64,000 nucleotides of DNA from Buddleja alternifolia (Eukaryota; Streptophyta; Magnoliopsida; Lamiales; Scrophulariaceae), in assembly GCA_019426215.1 (NCBI GenBank), contig CM033394.1, positions 20,356,195 through 20,420,194 on the forward strand, written 5' to 3'. Each line of letters opens with the position of its first letter. The stretch's first letter is position 1. Below the pieces are notes generated by a model, which did not search any database, was not told the DNA's origin, and saw only the letters and a program-made list of their open reading frames with translations. This document shows, one piece after another, positions 36,278-48,915 of the stretch. The translations under genes were made by a program, and so were the position numbers.

Positions 36278-38461
36278 CCATTGTTGCTTGGGTCCTTCAA
36301 CATTAGTAACATTGTGAGTTTGAATTAGAACTTTAGGAACCCATATTTGCCTAGTCTTCATTGTAGGAATACTGGCCTTTTTAGGTTTCTCAACGTGTTG
36401 TGTGTGCTTTTTGGGTGTATAATAATATCCTCGATTGTAATAATAGTCATAATCATAATCATCATAGTATCGATAATATGATCATGACTGTTTTGGATAT
36501 TGACGCTGGTATTTCCTTAGCGCTGGCTTGGGTTGCACTTTTGGTGCTGGACGCTTAGCGCTTGATTGACAGTGGTCAGTCTTATCTTTAGCCTTTTGAG
36601 CGTTTGGATAAACCCGTCTTTGTGAATCATTTGCCTTAGCCTTACCCTTGCCTGAGTTAGCTTTGACTTTCTCATTTGGCCTCTTACCATTGTCACTTGG
36701 TTCATTTTGAGTTTGACCTTGTGAACCTTTTTCAACAAAGATAACACCCTTTCCTTTGTTGTTTGCCGTAACATTAGATTGATTGGATTGTTTACTGATT
36801 TTATCGCATCCTAAACCGGTCTTCTCACCAAATAATCTGGTTACTTCAGTCACATTATCCAACTGTCTAGAAGCTTTTGATAATGATGAGATGAGCTGCT
36901 CTGATTTAGCAAGTCTAGCGATCAAATCAGCTTCTCTCTTGACTATTATATCAAGATCGCCTTTTAATTGAATAATTTCACTCTCAAGCGATTGGTTCTT
37001 CTCAATGCACTGTTGCTGAACTCACAACTCTGCTCTGAGCGTCACTTTATCTCTTGTGAGTGATGAGATAATAGCGAGATCATTTTGATATATTTTGGCA
37101 GCTTCTTGACATTCATTGTAGTATTCTTTGACTTTGTCAAGTAATTCATCATAAGAAAGAGGAATAGATAATTCATTGATTACCTCAGGAGACGCTTCAT
37201 CATCTCTGGCCATGAGACATATGAGCGCTGAGTTATCTAATGGCTCATCATCATCACTACTTTCTTCTGATGATTCTAAATCTTCAGGTGCGGATGCTGG
37301 TTCTGATTCCGCTAGCAAACCTTGTTGACGAAGGTTGCTCCTGAATTGGTTTCTATCCAAGTAATCCTGCCTTGAGGGCTTGGATACGTTTGGATAAGGG
37401 CAATTTACCTGGTAGTGCCCTGGTTTCCTGCAATTATAACAAAGATTAGTTTTCATCCTTTGTTCATTTGTTAACCTTGCAATGTGTGGTTTTGAGACCA
37501 CTGGAGCTGGGAGACTTTGAGTAGATGCTTGATACTGAACAGGCGCTTGGGGTGAAGGAACAGAATATTGAGGTGCTTGAAGCTGTTGTTGCATCGGAGA
37601 AGGTGCTTGATATGAACTTTGTCTTTGATTTTTGAAACCTTTTCCTTTCTTTTCAAATCTCAAGAACTTCCTGAATCTATTCAGCAGAGCTAACTCCTCT
37701 TCTTCATTAATATCTAAACTTTTTCCTTTATTCCCCGATTTGCCTTTGATTGATGCTATAAGCGCTCCAAATTCAATCACTGGACTACTCACAACATCAC
37801 TAGCAGAATTTAACTCCAACTCAAATGCTTTTAGCTCTGAAAAGGCATCTTCTGGAGTTAGAAGATCCATCATACTCGATTCTCTCATAGCGGTTGTCTT
37901 CATCAAGAATTTACTTGGTAAGCTTCTAAAGATTTTAACCACCATTTCTCGGTTCTGTAAATCCATTCCCAACGATGTAAGTTCTGTAACTAGAGCTGTA
38001 AATCTTATATCCAATTGCTCTAAAGTTTCATTGGGTAGCATCTTAAATCCGTTAAACTTTTCCTTGGCAATGGAAAGTTTGTTTTCTTTGATTTGAGCTG
38101 AACCACCACAAATTATAGCTAACTTATCCCATATTTCTTTAGCGGTTTTGCAAGACTTGATCTTGTTAAATAAGTTGTCATTATCACCAATAGCCGTACA
38201 TAGAGCGTTACGACCAATATTGTCCAAATTAGCTCTTCGACGCTCATTTGGAGACCATTCTTGTTTTGGTTTCTCAACGTAACCATCGGGAGTTTCTTCC
38301 GTGGCTCCAGGCGCTCTTGTGATAACTTTGTATATTTTGATTGGCCCATCTGAAATGATATCACACATGTCATCATCACATGAACAGAGATATGTAAATG
38401 CTTTGACTTTCCATGTGTCAAAATTTGATTCAGTCAGTTTGGGAACTTTAGCAAATGCCAT
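36278..38461 (-). pseudogene. Copia gag of element 1
   Basis: From ATG 38461 there are 479 open codons to a TGA at 37022, after which the same frame continues to about 36482 and on to the junction. It has a UBN2-type Copia gag N-terminus (FDTWKVKAFTYLC), a helical capsid-like region and a complete zinc knuckle (CYNCRKPGHYQVNC, C-x2-C-x4-H-x4-C). A Gln-rich stretch precedes the knuckle, and a Lys-rich, coiled-coil-like C-terminal part follows. Element 2 has CAA where this copy has TGA, so the stop is a private mutation. The start is followed at once by the conserved MAFAKVP start shared by both elements. Confidence 0.9.
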
Positions 38462-38551
38462 ATCGAATTTTTTTAAAAGTAACTAGATTTTGAAAGAAAA
38501 TGATCTAAACAAGCAGTTATGCTTGGAAATTTTAAAATTTCAATTTTAACA

Positions 38552-38563
38552 GCTCTGATACCA
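38552..38563 (-). other. Primer binding site of element 1
   Basis: On the minus strand TGGTATCAGAGC, the complement of the 3' end of initiator methionine tRNA, lies 2 bases after the end of the 5' LTR. It is a perfect match to the usual plant Copia primer site. Confidence 0.9.
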
Positions 38564-38565
38564 CT

Positions 38566-40247
38566 TGTTGGTCCCAAGTGGCATACGAAAGGGTCTAGAA
38601 GGGGGGGGGGGGTTGAATAGACCCTGAAGTCTTTTTCGACTTCAAAATGTTTCATACTAAAAGATTTTTGGATGCTTGAAAGAGTAGACGCTTGAAGTGT
38701 CTAACGCTTGACTTAAGCGTTCACTAAAAAATAGGCGCTTTGGCGAAGCGTCTGATGAAGACTGTTTTTAGGAAGTTAACTTAGACTTCAAGATTTGAAT
38801 ACTTTGATCGAGTAGGTTAAGCGTTCAGTTCTTTGATCAGTGTTAGCATAGCGGAATAATTTTTGAGTCTTCTCCTTGAAAGCTTTAGCGTCACAAGAGG
38901 TTTCTTAGTTGCTTAGCGTTTGATTGTGTTTTACTTAATTAGTTTATGCAATGATATGATAAGTAAGAGAATTGACTGTAAAGTAAATGACACAATATTT
39001 GTAAGGTTCGTTGGGTGGTGTAATCCCAACTACGTCTTTCTTCTCCTCGAACACTTGGAGGCAATCCACTAAAATGATTCTCAAATAATCACACAGAATC
39101 TTCTACAAATTAGGTAGAGATGGATGTTGATGACTTGAGCTCCTTGATCACACAGATTTCTGCTCCAAATCACTTCAATCCCCTTGCTTCTTTAACCCAG
39201 AAATATGGCAAGTATCCAACTTCGACTTCACACAGATCGCGAGGCTTGGATAGGGGTTTTTCTAAAAGGGTTTGTTTGATTTTGATGAAGTTCAAACAAC
39301 TGGAATATCTCAGTAGTAGTGTAGTTTCTTCAAGAAGAATGTTTGAGATATTGGGTTGACTGTCTCAGGATTTGATGAAAAGCAAAGAGAATATTTTCTT
39401 GAGTATTCTGGCTTTTCTGAAATTTTAAGGAATGAGACTTCAATGCAACAACAATTTTGCTTGATAATTGTTCTATGTTTGGCTTGTTATTGAAGTACTA
39501 TTTATAGGCATTCTTGGAAAAAGTGTCCGTTTGACACATGCAAGGGCGCGTGTCTCTCACTTCCGCGAGTGAACAACTTTTGTCCTTTTTCCTAAAAATC
39601 TGCTGCACAAAAGTAGGTGTTGCAGTTTTTGAATTGTTGACAGTCCAATAGGGTGGCTTCTCCGTACGTCTGAAAGTGCTTATCACATTTAATTCTCTTA
39701 TCAGCATTTAATGCATTTGAATTAAATGCCCGTTGGCATTTAATGCACTGAGAATATTTGCATTAAACTCCTTTCGATCTGACGCTTCAGGAGAATGTTT
39801 GTCATTTGATAGACGCTTCATTCATGAGCTGAAAGTTCCATTTAATCTGGAGGAGTATTTAATGTTTGGACGCTTGGAAAAGTTCTTCAGACTTTATTTA
39901 GAAGAGTAGACGCTTGAGACTTCAGTCTTTGTTACTTGACACCTCACTCAGAACATGTCAGGCGCTTAGAGTGAACTTCTTCAAACTTCATTCACTATTG
40001 ATTTCTTGGACGCTTGGAGTCTTCAGATTTCGCAGTCTTGATAAGCTCACTCAGAAAGTATCAAACGCTTAATCTAACCGACTTCTTGATCTAAGAATGT
40101 CAAAAGTAAAAGATAAAATAAAGCCTATACATTTCTAATGTTCAAATGCTTATACAAGTATCTATGAAATTTAAGCGTACATAACTTTGGGGTCTAACAA
40201 GATTCCTAATTGTCATCATCAAAATCTTAACATGAAATTTCCTATCA
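38566..40247 (-). repeat. 5' LTR of element 1 (1,682 bp)
   Basis: TG...CA ends (TGATAGGAAA at 40247; GGGACCAACA at 38566). A TATA box (TATAAATA on the minus strand) lies at about 39498-39506. A poly-G/C run at 38603-38613 lies close to the primer site. The LTR is full of AAGCGTC/GACGCTT motifs, about fifteen that I can see. Confidence 0.9.
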
Positions 40248-40420
40248 CCCACATTTGTTATACTGTTTTGAATGATGCCTAGTATATGCAGTATAACTAT
40301 TACACTACATATATTGAATAAATAGATTGGATGAATGGGATTGACAACCAACCACTTTAATGCTTTAAATTCCATTAATTTTTTACTAACCACAAAAATC
40401 TTTGCACTAATGGCCACTAT
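40248..40420. repeat. Dispersed repeat next to element 1
   Basis: Matches 21081-21240 from CCCACATTTGTTATACTG through GACAACCAACCACTTTAATG. Element 1 landed inside this copy at the base equivalent to 21081. Confidence 0.75.
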
Positions 40421-40479
40421 GTTTTTAAATACTAAGCCCTAATATTACAGTATTATATCCAGCGTAATTCTAATTGTGA

Positions 40480-40668
40480 ATTACAAATTAAACTGGGTAC
40501 CAATCTGGACAGTATACAGGTAATACTTGTTCTACTGTGCACCTATATATCCAGCATATTTAATACCATATCATATTCTGTGGGTGGTGTGTAAATATTG
40601 CAGTCCTAATTTTTACAAAATGAAAGTAAGATTACGTATTGAATGATTTTAGTATTTGTTAGTAAATG
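40480..40668. repeat. Left partial unit of the 286-bp tandem array
   Basis: Contains CTGGGTACCAATCTGGACAG, the ACCATATCATATTCTGTGGG block and ends GTTAGTAAATG, matching the array units that continue at 41978 on the other side of the gypsy solo LTR. Confidence 0.8.
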
Positions 40669-41977
40669 TGATAAGCTCGTATTTTACGCCTTTTAGGCGC
40701 CTCTTTTCTTGTATTTTGATGAGTTCTTGAGTGTATTTATGCCACATATGCTTTGATGTTGTGATTGGTTGTGTTTTTTTTAGGTTATTTGAGAATTGGG
40801 GCAAAAATGAATGAAAAGATTAAAGAAGTTCTCAAAATACTCCTCTGGCCACGACTATGAAGACCCTTAGCCATGGTGATCATGAAGGAACCTTTGTGCT
40901 TTGAAGATATGAAGTTACCAAGGCTAAAATAGGCAAAAAAATGTGAACAGCAGATTTTAGCCGTGGCTACCGTCTTTTTAGCCGCGGCTAAGGGCCGATT
41001 TCAGCATCTATAAATACGCGTTATTAGGTCAAAATTCGGGACAATTGCCACTTTTACGAATTGTGAGACTTGAAAACACTCCAAGAGGGTTAGGAGAAGC
41101 TTTGGGAAGAAGAAGAAAGCGAAGATACTCCATCTTTGTCCACGAAGACGGAGAAGGAAGATTCATCACGAACTTGTATTAGGGAGTTTTAAATTCATCT
41201 TTTTGAATTGTTTTCATTAAACATGTTCTTCAAGATAGATTATTGCTTTTCCTTTACAAACATGACTTAAATTTTCCCTTGACTGAGACCATGTGAAGGC
41301 AAATTGAGATATTTGATTCATGAATCTTTTTTTTTTTTGGATTAATTGTGATTTGGGTTATATGTTTAATACTTGTTATTAATGCCTATGATTGCTTGAT
41401 CACCAATCATATGAACTTGTGCTTAGTTTTGAGACCGAGAGGAGATAAATTAGGAATGCATCTAGGTATTAAACATCACAACATAAAATTGACAAGAGAT
41501 AGATTCGATTTCCTTGTGTGTGCTTTCCGTGAAAACGGGAAATTCCATGAATCCTTGTAATGCGTTTTCATTAATTCGAATTTCATATAGAGATATAAGA
41601 ATCGTTAATGAAAATAGAATTGCTATACTAAGAGATTGGATAGTGAGTAATTTAGGGAATTTCGCCTTAACCTAATCAATCTAATAATCCGGTAAGATAG
41701 AAACATAATCAAATTGAACAATTGGCTGGATCGTGTGTCTTAGTCGTTTCTCTCATTGATAATAATTCAAGTCTTATTGTTTTCTTTAGTTGATAAATTT
41801 CAATTTAGTTATTTTATTGCATAATTCACACCTTAATCATCTGATTTGACTTAGAGTTAGATAATACAGTAATTTCAGTAATTGAATACAATTGTCTTTA
41901 GGGTACGACAATCCGGACTTCAAATTCATTATATTACTTGCACGAACTAGTACACTTGCTAGGATTTTTGTGTGTCA
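40669..41977 (+). mobile_element. Ty3/gypsy solo LTR (1,309 bp)
   Basis: Starts TGATAAGCTCGTATTTTACG and ends GATTTTTGTGTGTCA. AATG flanks both sides (40665-40668 and 41978-41981); AAATG is shared if the terminal A is counted in the duplication. Neighbouring array units show the empty site GTAAATGTAAAGC. A TATA-like CTATAAATACG lies at about 41009. The end region (cgacaatccggacttcaaa, then GTGTGTCA) resembles Athila/Tat-type LTR ends. Internal sequence is gone. A 70-codon open run at 41348-41560 is not supported as a gene. Confidence 0.75.
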
Positions 41978-42690
41978 AATGTAAAGCTTCACTCTTTAAA
42001 TTACTTAATTAATAAATTGATCATATCATTTTTCACAGTATACTGGTTATACTGGGTAGAAATCTGCCAGTATACTACATATATTGGTTATACTGGGTAC
42101 CAATCTGGATAGTATACAGATAATACTTGTTATACTGTTCACCAATGTAACCAGTATATTTAATACCATATCATATTCTGTGGGTGGTGTGTAAATATTA
42201 CAATCCTAATTTTTACAAAATGAAAGTAAGATACGTATTTAATGATTTTAGTATTTGTTAGTAAATGTAAAGCTTCACTCTTTAAATTACTTAATTAATA
42301 AATTGATCATATCATTTTTCACAATATACTGGTTATACTGGGTAGAAATCTGCCAGTATACTACATATATTGGTTATACTGGGTACCAATCTGGACAGTA
42401 TGCAAATAATACTTGTTATACTGTTCACCAATATAACCAGTATATTTAATACCATATCATATTCTATGGGTGGTGTGTAAATATTACAGTCCTAATTTTT
42501 ACAAAATGAAAGTAAAATACGTATTTAATGATTTTAGTATTTGTTAGTAAATGTAAAGCTTCACTCTTTAAATTACTTAATTAATAAATTGATCATATCA
42601 CTTTTCACAATATACTGGTTATACTGGGTAGAAATCTGCCAGTATACTAAATATATTGGTTATACTGGATACCAATCTGCACATATATGA
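41978..42690. repeat. 286-bp tandem array (two full units plus part)
   Basis: AAAGCTTCACTCTTTAAATT starts at 41983, 42269 and 42555, a period of 286. Units are nearly identical and are rich in near-palindromic TATACTGGTTATACTGGGTA and CCAGTATA arms. Related shorter copies lie at about 20627-20750 and 24897-24958. The array ends near 42690, just before the Ulp1 gene's 3' end. Confidence 0.9.
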
Positions 42691-42762
42691 TAAGTTAGGA
42701 GCAAAGTGCAAAGGGGGAAAAGTGCAAAAATATTTACAAGTTAAGGGCAATTTCTATGTTCA

Positions 42763-45075
42763 TCAATCAACTCTCATGTTCAAAATCTCCTTAGCTACCC
42801 TTTGCCTAAAATACGACATGTGAGCCTGCCTAAAACAAAGACCAATGTCGGCCGAACTACTACAAATGTCGGCGTACTTGATCATGAACATTCCACAGTC
42901 GTAGTTATTTTCCTGTTGAGGAAGGTTCGTGGTGCACTCGTGTTTCCACAAACTCAAATCAATGAATTCTCCACTCTTGTGCTTCACCTGATCAACAAAA
43001 TACATAGCTACAAATTTCAGAACTTCTTCATCTTGCCCACCATCAGAATCAAGATACTGCAGCTTTTGTTCCTTTTTGTTGATAATAGCTAAACACCAAT
43101 GTTCAGGTTTGTGAATAGGCACAAAAATTTTGTCACACTCAAGGAGGTGATATCCCAGTTTGTTCAGGGTCGTCCATTCCTTGACCGAAATGAAATCATA
43201 TACACCATCGCAAACCAAAATTTTATAAAAGAAAGTGGTGAAATAATAGCACCTTAAAAATTTGGTTGGCTCCCTCCTCTCTCTTTCTTTCAACAACTGA
43301 AAATACATATTAATCACATCGGAGTTAAGCCAACCTCTTGCCCGCAAACACTGTAACTATTCGCCGGTTATCTGAATATTTGAGGGAGTGTGAGTCACCA
43401 ACACTTTTTCAGAACTGGAAGGCTTCAAGGCTTCGAAAACAGCCTCTTTTTCTTCTAGAGTAAGAGGCAGGAAAAAATCCCCTGCCATATCATTGTTCAC
43501 CGGTTCTGTAATAGTGTTTGGGACCGACTCCCCCTGGGGTTTATAAAAACACGTTAAGCAAAAACATAAATTCACACAGTACAATATTATGAAATATTGT
43601 ATGCAAATACACAAACTAATACTGAATAAAGTTACAAATACCAATAAAAACACAGTCATCAAACCCAATGGAGATTGGTAAATGCCATACAAATACAGTA
43701 CTAATACACATAATGTAATATTACATCTTACGTACTTTCTTCTTCTTCTTCTTTGCTCCAGGATTCGTAAATGGCGATTTTTGATACTTGGATTTCTTAG
43801 GCATCCTCTTCAAATAAACCTCAGATTCTTCTTGTACAACTACATCTACCATGGGATCAACACCTACATCCACTCCACCATTGAAAAGGACCATAGCTAA
43901 ACAACCAACATTATCCCCACCATGCCCTTCACCCGCATCCTCACCAAGTCCTCCATCCTCACCAAGTCCTCCATCCTCATCAAGTCTTCCATCCTCATCC
44001 TCATCCTCACCAACTTCATCCTTATGATCACCAACTTCTTCATCCTCACCAACAATCTCATCACCATCACCATCCTCATCACCTCCAAACTTTCTTGAAA
44101 GGTCCTTTAACACACTTTCAACCCTTTCTAACCTTCCACTAAATTTTTGTGATAACAAATCAATCTTCTGTGATAACAAATCACCCTTTGCTATTAACTC
44201 ACCAAGGACTTTCAAAACCTTATCACTGGTATTGATGGGTATTGATGAAACACCGGGAACACTGTCCTGAGCAGGTTTGGATGTACCACATTCAACACTT
44301 TCCTTTTCAGGTCTTCTATCATCATCAATTATGGCTGCAATTTTACTCACTGGAACAAGGGAACGTCGAGATTCCAAATCTATTCGGAAAATATCATCAA
44401 ATACAGTTCTACCTCCTTTCTCCAATATTTCAGTCCATAATTTGGTGGTGGGGTCATTGACCGTGCTGTTGGTTTCGTCAAAAGGAGCAAACCTTTGCAT
44501 GTGGTCTGTTTCGAGTTCCTCCGGCGTGGCCTGAAGTATGCTTTTAATATCTTACAAAACAAATAAACAAATAAATATGATAGAATTAATAAAATTCATT
44601 ATACACAAATAACAGAATTTATAAGGTTTGAGGTTTTAACATTCCAAATTGTCAATGAAATACTAACCTGGCTGCTTCCAACCAACATAAGAATTTGAGA
44701 CAACGTGGGATATTGTTTCTTGTGAAGAAGTTTAGTAGTCCACTTGCACATTCTCGGCAATTGTTCGGGCATATTCTCCCTTAAATGCCCAATCATTGGC
44801 GAGAGTGCGGGCATACACTCGAAAGGCAGAAGCTAACATAGGAACAAAAAAGATATTATCAAATATTCAAATAAGTAAGTCGACAATTAACAATGAAAGA
44901 TAAAAACAAAACTTATCATAAGTGGGAGAACGATAAAACGAAAGTTGCACTGTGGATTTGCCGCAATCAATTTCTTCTTCAGGTCCAAACATTTCAATTG
45001 CTCCATCAAAACAGAATAAGAAAGCCTACCCCATGGATACGTTTTCGCAAACTCAAGGTCATCAACAATTGCAAG
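42763..45075 (-). pseudogene. DUF1985/Ulp1 SUMO-protease-like gene, 3' half
   Basis: Downstream half of the gene begun at 60103. It starts at the base of the Copia target site: TYPWGRLSYSVLMEQL continues the DUF1985 domain. Exons then lie at about 44832-44668, 44551-43736 (with LLSQK repeats and an Asp/Glu/Gly-rich tract) and 43533-42763. The last is a C48 cysteine protease domain that in relatives cleaves SUMO. It keeps the WLN..VIN start, His in KPEHWCLAII, Asp in QYLDSDGG, Gln in LPQQENN and the nucleophile Cys in YDCGMF. Two faults stand out: a TAG at 43357-43359 just before the protease domain, and an ATAAGT where a GTAAGT donor is expected near 44917. Ulp1 genes of this layout are known cargo of plant MULEs. 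The catalytic set is intact, but the gene is split and interrupted. Confidence 0.85.
45071..45075. other. Target-site duplication, left copy (element 2)
   Basis: GCAAG directly before the TG of the 5' LTR; the identical GCAAG follows the 3' LTR at 59034-59038. Five base pairs is the normal Copia duplication. Confidence 0.95.
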
Positions 45076-46625
45076 TGTTTTGAATTTCATGTTAGATGTT
45101 TTGATGATGACAATTAGGACTTTTTGTTAAACCCCAAAATATGTTAGATTGTTTTCAGCTTTGAAGCGTTAGATTTCTAATAGACTTTGCTTTATTTTTA
45201 TTCTAGATTGTTAGGTTAAGTTGTCTTAGACTGAGCGTCTGATATGTTCTAAGTGAGTTTATCAGAAGTAAAGTTTGAAGACTCAAGCGCCTGAAGTCTG
45301 AATAAAGATGAAGATTCCAAGCGTCTAGAATGACCAGCTACACCAAGCGTCACCTTATAGGATAGAAGTAATTCAAGGTTGAATAAGCGTCTATCAATGA
45401 CTGATTTCACCTGAATTTATTTCTAAGTCCAGAAGGAGTTTAATGCAAATATTCTCAATGCATTAAGTGCCAACGAACATTTAATTCAAATGCATTAAAT
45501 GCTGATAAGAGCATTAAATGTGATAAGCACTTTCAGACATACGTAGAAGCCACCCTATTAGACTGTCAACTATTCAAAGACTGCAGCACCAACTTTTGTG
45601 CAGCAGATTTTTAGGAAAAAGGAGAAAAGTTGTTCACTCGCGGAAGTGAGAGACACGCGCTCTTGCATGTGTCAAACGGACACGTTTTCCAAGAATGCCT
45701 ATAAATAGGACTTCAACAACAAGCCAAAAAACACAGAGAACAATTATTAAGTTGAATTGCTGTTGCATTGAAGTCTCGTTCCTTACAATCTCAGAAAGGC
45801 CAAAATTTTCAAGAAAACATTCTCTTTGCTTTTCTTCAAATCCTGAGACAGTCAACCCAATATCTCAAACATTCTTCTTGAAGAAACTACACTACTACTG
45901 AGATATTCCAGTTGTTTGAACTTCATCAAAATTAAACAAACCCTTTTAGAAAAACCCCTATCCAAGCCTCGCGATCTCTGTGAAGTCAAAGTTGGACACT
46001 TGCCATATTTCTGGGTGAAAGAAGAAAGGGGATTGAAGTGATTTGGAGCAGAAATCTGTGTGATCAAGGAGCTCAAGTCATCGACATCCATCTCTCCCTA
46101 ATTTGTAGAAGATTCTATGTGATTCTTTGAGAATCATTTAAGTGGATTGCCTCCAAGTGTTCAAGGAGAAGAAGGACGTAGTTGGGATTACACCACCCAA
46201 CGAACCTTACAAATATTGTTCTTTACTTTACTTTCAGTTTTTCATATTGTCATATCATAAACTGATCAAGCAAAACTTAATCAAATGCTAAACAACTAAA
46301 TACACTTTCTGTGATGCTAAAGCCTTTTAAAAAGGAAGACTACAAAAAAATAACATTCCGCTGTGCTAACACTGATTAAAGAACTGAACGCTTAAACCTA
46401 CTTGGTTAAAGTATTCAAATCTTGAAGTCTAAGTTAACTTTTTAAAAATAGTCTTCATCAGACGCTTAGCCTAAGCGTCTATATTTCAAGTAAACGCTCA
46501 GTCAAGCGTCTACTTTTCAATCGTCCAAAACCATTTTAATACGAAACTTTTTGAAGTCGAAAAAGACTTCAGGGTCTATTCAACCCCCCCTTCTAGACCC
46601 TTTCGTATGCCACTTGGGACTAACA
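45076..46625 (+). repeat. 5' LTR of element 2 (1,550 bp)
   Basis: TGTTTTGAATTTCATG start, GGGACTAACA end. A TATA box, TATAAATA, lies at 45700-45707. At least nine AAGCGTC/GACGCTT-type motifs are visible. A poly-C tract (46584-46590) lies near the 3' end, as in element 1. Confidence 0.95.
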
Positions 46626-46627
46626 AG

Positions 46628-46639
46628 TTGTATCAGAGC
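46628..46639 (+). other. Primer binding site of element 2
   Basis: TTGTATCAGAGC, one mismatch from the initiator-methionine tRNA complement, two bases after the LTR end. Confidence 0.85.
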
Positions 46640-46716
46640 GGTTAAAGTTAAAATTTCCAAGCATAACTGCTTGTTTAGATCCTTTTTTTCAAACTTAGTT
46701 GCTTTAGATTTTAAAC

Positions 46717-48915
46717 ATGGCATTTGCTAAAGTTCCCAATCTGACTAAGTCAAATTTTGACACATGGAAAGTCAAAGCATTTACATATCTCTGTTCATGT
46801 GATGATGACATGTGTGATATTATTTTAGATGGGCCAACCAAAATATATAAAGTTATCACGAGAGCGCCTGGAACAACGGAAGATACTCCCGATGGTTACG
46901 TTGAAAAACCGAAATAAGAATGGTCTCCAGATGAGCGTCGAAGAGCTAATTTGGATAATGTTGGTCGTAACGCTCTGTATACGGCTATTGGTGATAATGA
47001 CAACCTATTCAACAAGATCAAGTCGTGCAAAACCACTAAAGAAATATGGGATAAGTTGGCTACAATTTGTGGTGGTTCAGCACAGATTAAAGAGAACAAA
47101 CTCTCCATTGCCAAAGAAAAGTTTAACGGATTTAAGATGCTACCTAATGAAACTTTAGAGCAATGAGATATAAGATTTACAGCTCTAGTTACAGAACTTA
47201 CATCGTTGGGAATGGATTTGCAGAATCGAGAAATGGTGGTTAAGATCTTTAGAAGTTTACCAAGTAAATTCCTGATGAAGACAACTGCTATGAGAGAATC
47301 AAATATGTTGGATCTTCTAACTCCAGAAGACGCCTTGTCAGAGCTCAAAGCATTTGAGTTCGAGTTGAATTCTGCTAATGATGTTGTGAGTAGTCCAGTA
47401 ATTGAATCTGGAGCGCTTATAGCATCAATCAAAGGTAAATCGGGCAATAAAGGAAAGAATTTAGATATCAATGAAGAAGAGGAGTTGGCTTTGCTGAATA
47501 GATTCGGGAAGTTCTTGAGATACGAAAAGAAAGGAAAAGGTTTCAATAACCAAGGACAAAGTTCATATCAAGCGCCTTCTCCGATGCAACAACAGTTTCA
47601 AGCGCCTCAGTATTCTGTTCCTTCACCCCAAGTGCCTGTTCAGTACCAAGCCTCTACTCAAAATCTCTCAGCTCCAGTGGTCTCAAAACCACACATTGCA
47701 AGGTTAACAAATGAACAAAAGATGAAAACTAATCTTTGTTATAATTGCAGGAAACCAGGGTACTACCAGGTAAATTGCCCTTATCCAAATGTATCCAAGC
47801 CCTCAAGGCAGGATTACTTGGATAGAAACTAATTCAGGAGCAACCTTCGTCAACAAGGTTTTCTAGCGGAATCAGAACCAGCATCCGCACCTGAAGATTT
47901 AGAATCATCAAAGGAGAGTAGTGACGATGATGAGCCATTAGATGACTCATCGCTCATATGTCTCATGGCCAGAGATGATGAAGCGTCTCCTGAGGTAATC
48001 AATGAATTATCTATTCCTCTCTCTTATAATGAATTACTTGACAATGTCAAACAATACTACAATGAATGTCAAGAAGCTGCCAAAATATATCAAAATGATC
48101 TCGCTATTATCTCATCACTCACAAGAGATAAAGTAACGCTCAAAGCAGAGTTGCAAGTTCAGCAACAGTGCATTGAGAAGAACCAATCGCTTGAGAGTGA
48201 AATTATTCAATTAAAAAGCGATCTTGATATAATAGTCAAGAAAGAAGCTGATTTGATCGTTAGACTTGCTAAATCAGAGCACCTCATCTCATCATTATCA
48301 AAAGCTTCTAGAAAGTTGGATAATGTGACTGAAGTAACTAGATTATTTGGTGAAAAGACCTGTTTAGGATGCGATAAACTCAGTAAACAACCTAATAAAT
48401 CTAATGTTACGGCAAACAACAAAGGAAAGGATGTTATCTTTGTTGAGAAAGGTAAACAAGGTCAAACACAAAATGAACCTAGAGACAATGGTAAGAGGCC
48501 AAATGAGAAAGTCAAAGGTAACTCAGGCAAGGGTAAGGTTAAGGCAAATGATTCACAAAGACGGGTATATCCAAACGCTCAAAAGACTAAAGATAAGTCT
48601 GACCATTGTGAATCAAGCGCTAAGCGTCCAGCACCAAAAGTGCAACCCAAGCCAGCGCCATGGAAATACCAGCGTCAATATCCAAGACAGTCAAAATCAT
48701 ATTATCGATACTATGATGATTATGATTACGACTATGATTATGACTACCATTATAATCGAGGATATTATAATTATACACCCAAAAAGCACACACAACACGT
48801 TGTGAAACCCAAAAAGGCCAGTAATCCTACAATGAAGACTAGGCAAATATTGGTTCCTAAAGTTCTAATTCAAACTAACAATGTTACTAATGTTAAAGGA
48901 CCCAAGCAACAATGG
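46717..48915 (+). pseudogene. Copia gag of element 2
   Basis: Same domains as gag of element 1, starting MAFAKVPN at 46717. Stops are TAA at about 46915 (CAA in element 1), TGA at about 47165 (TTG in element 1) and TAA at about 47830 (CAA in element 1). In the zinc knuckle the His has become Tyr (CYNCRKPGYYQVNC), which would break zinc binding. The C-terminal part 47965-48915 is open, lysine-rich and includes a run of Tyr-Asp repeats (about 48711-48750). Most of these losses are C-to-T changes. Confidence 0.9.

Larger units (their letters stand above)
26899..40247 (-). mobile_element. Copia element 1 (Sirevirus-like), about 13.3 kb, 3' LTR truncated
   Basis: On the minus strand the order is 5' LTR (40247-38566), primer site, gag, protease-integrase-RT-RNase H, a spacer, a long extra coding region, polypurine tract and a 3' LTR of only about 1,022 bp. 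Integrase before RT makes it Ty1/copia. The length and the coding region after pol place it near Sireviruses. The 5' flank (CCCAC) lies in the dispersed repeat also seen at 21081. The 3' flank is lost: the LTR homology stops at about 26899 in a TTCACAC run, so no target duplication can be read. The LTRs differ at roughly 18 sites over about 1,013 bp by eye, a recent insertion. Even so gag, pol and the 3' ORF are all broken. Confidence 0.9.

Noticed and set aside
41348..41560. 70-codon open frame within the gypsy solo LTR
   Set aside because: LTR sequence with no known coding role; no similarity recognised.
46896..47546. 216-codon minus-strand frame across gag of element 2
   Set aside because: Antisense shadow; also present opposite gag of element 1, so it is only the complement of a conserved gene.
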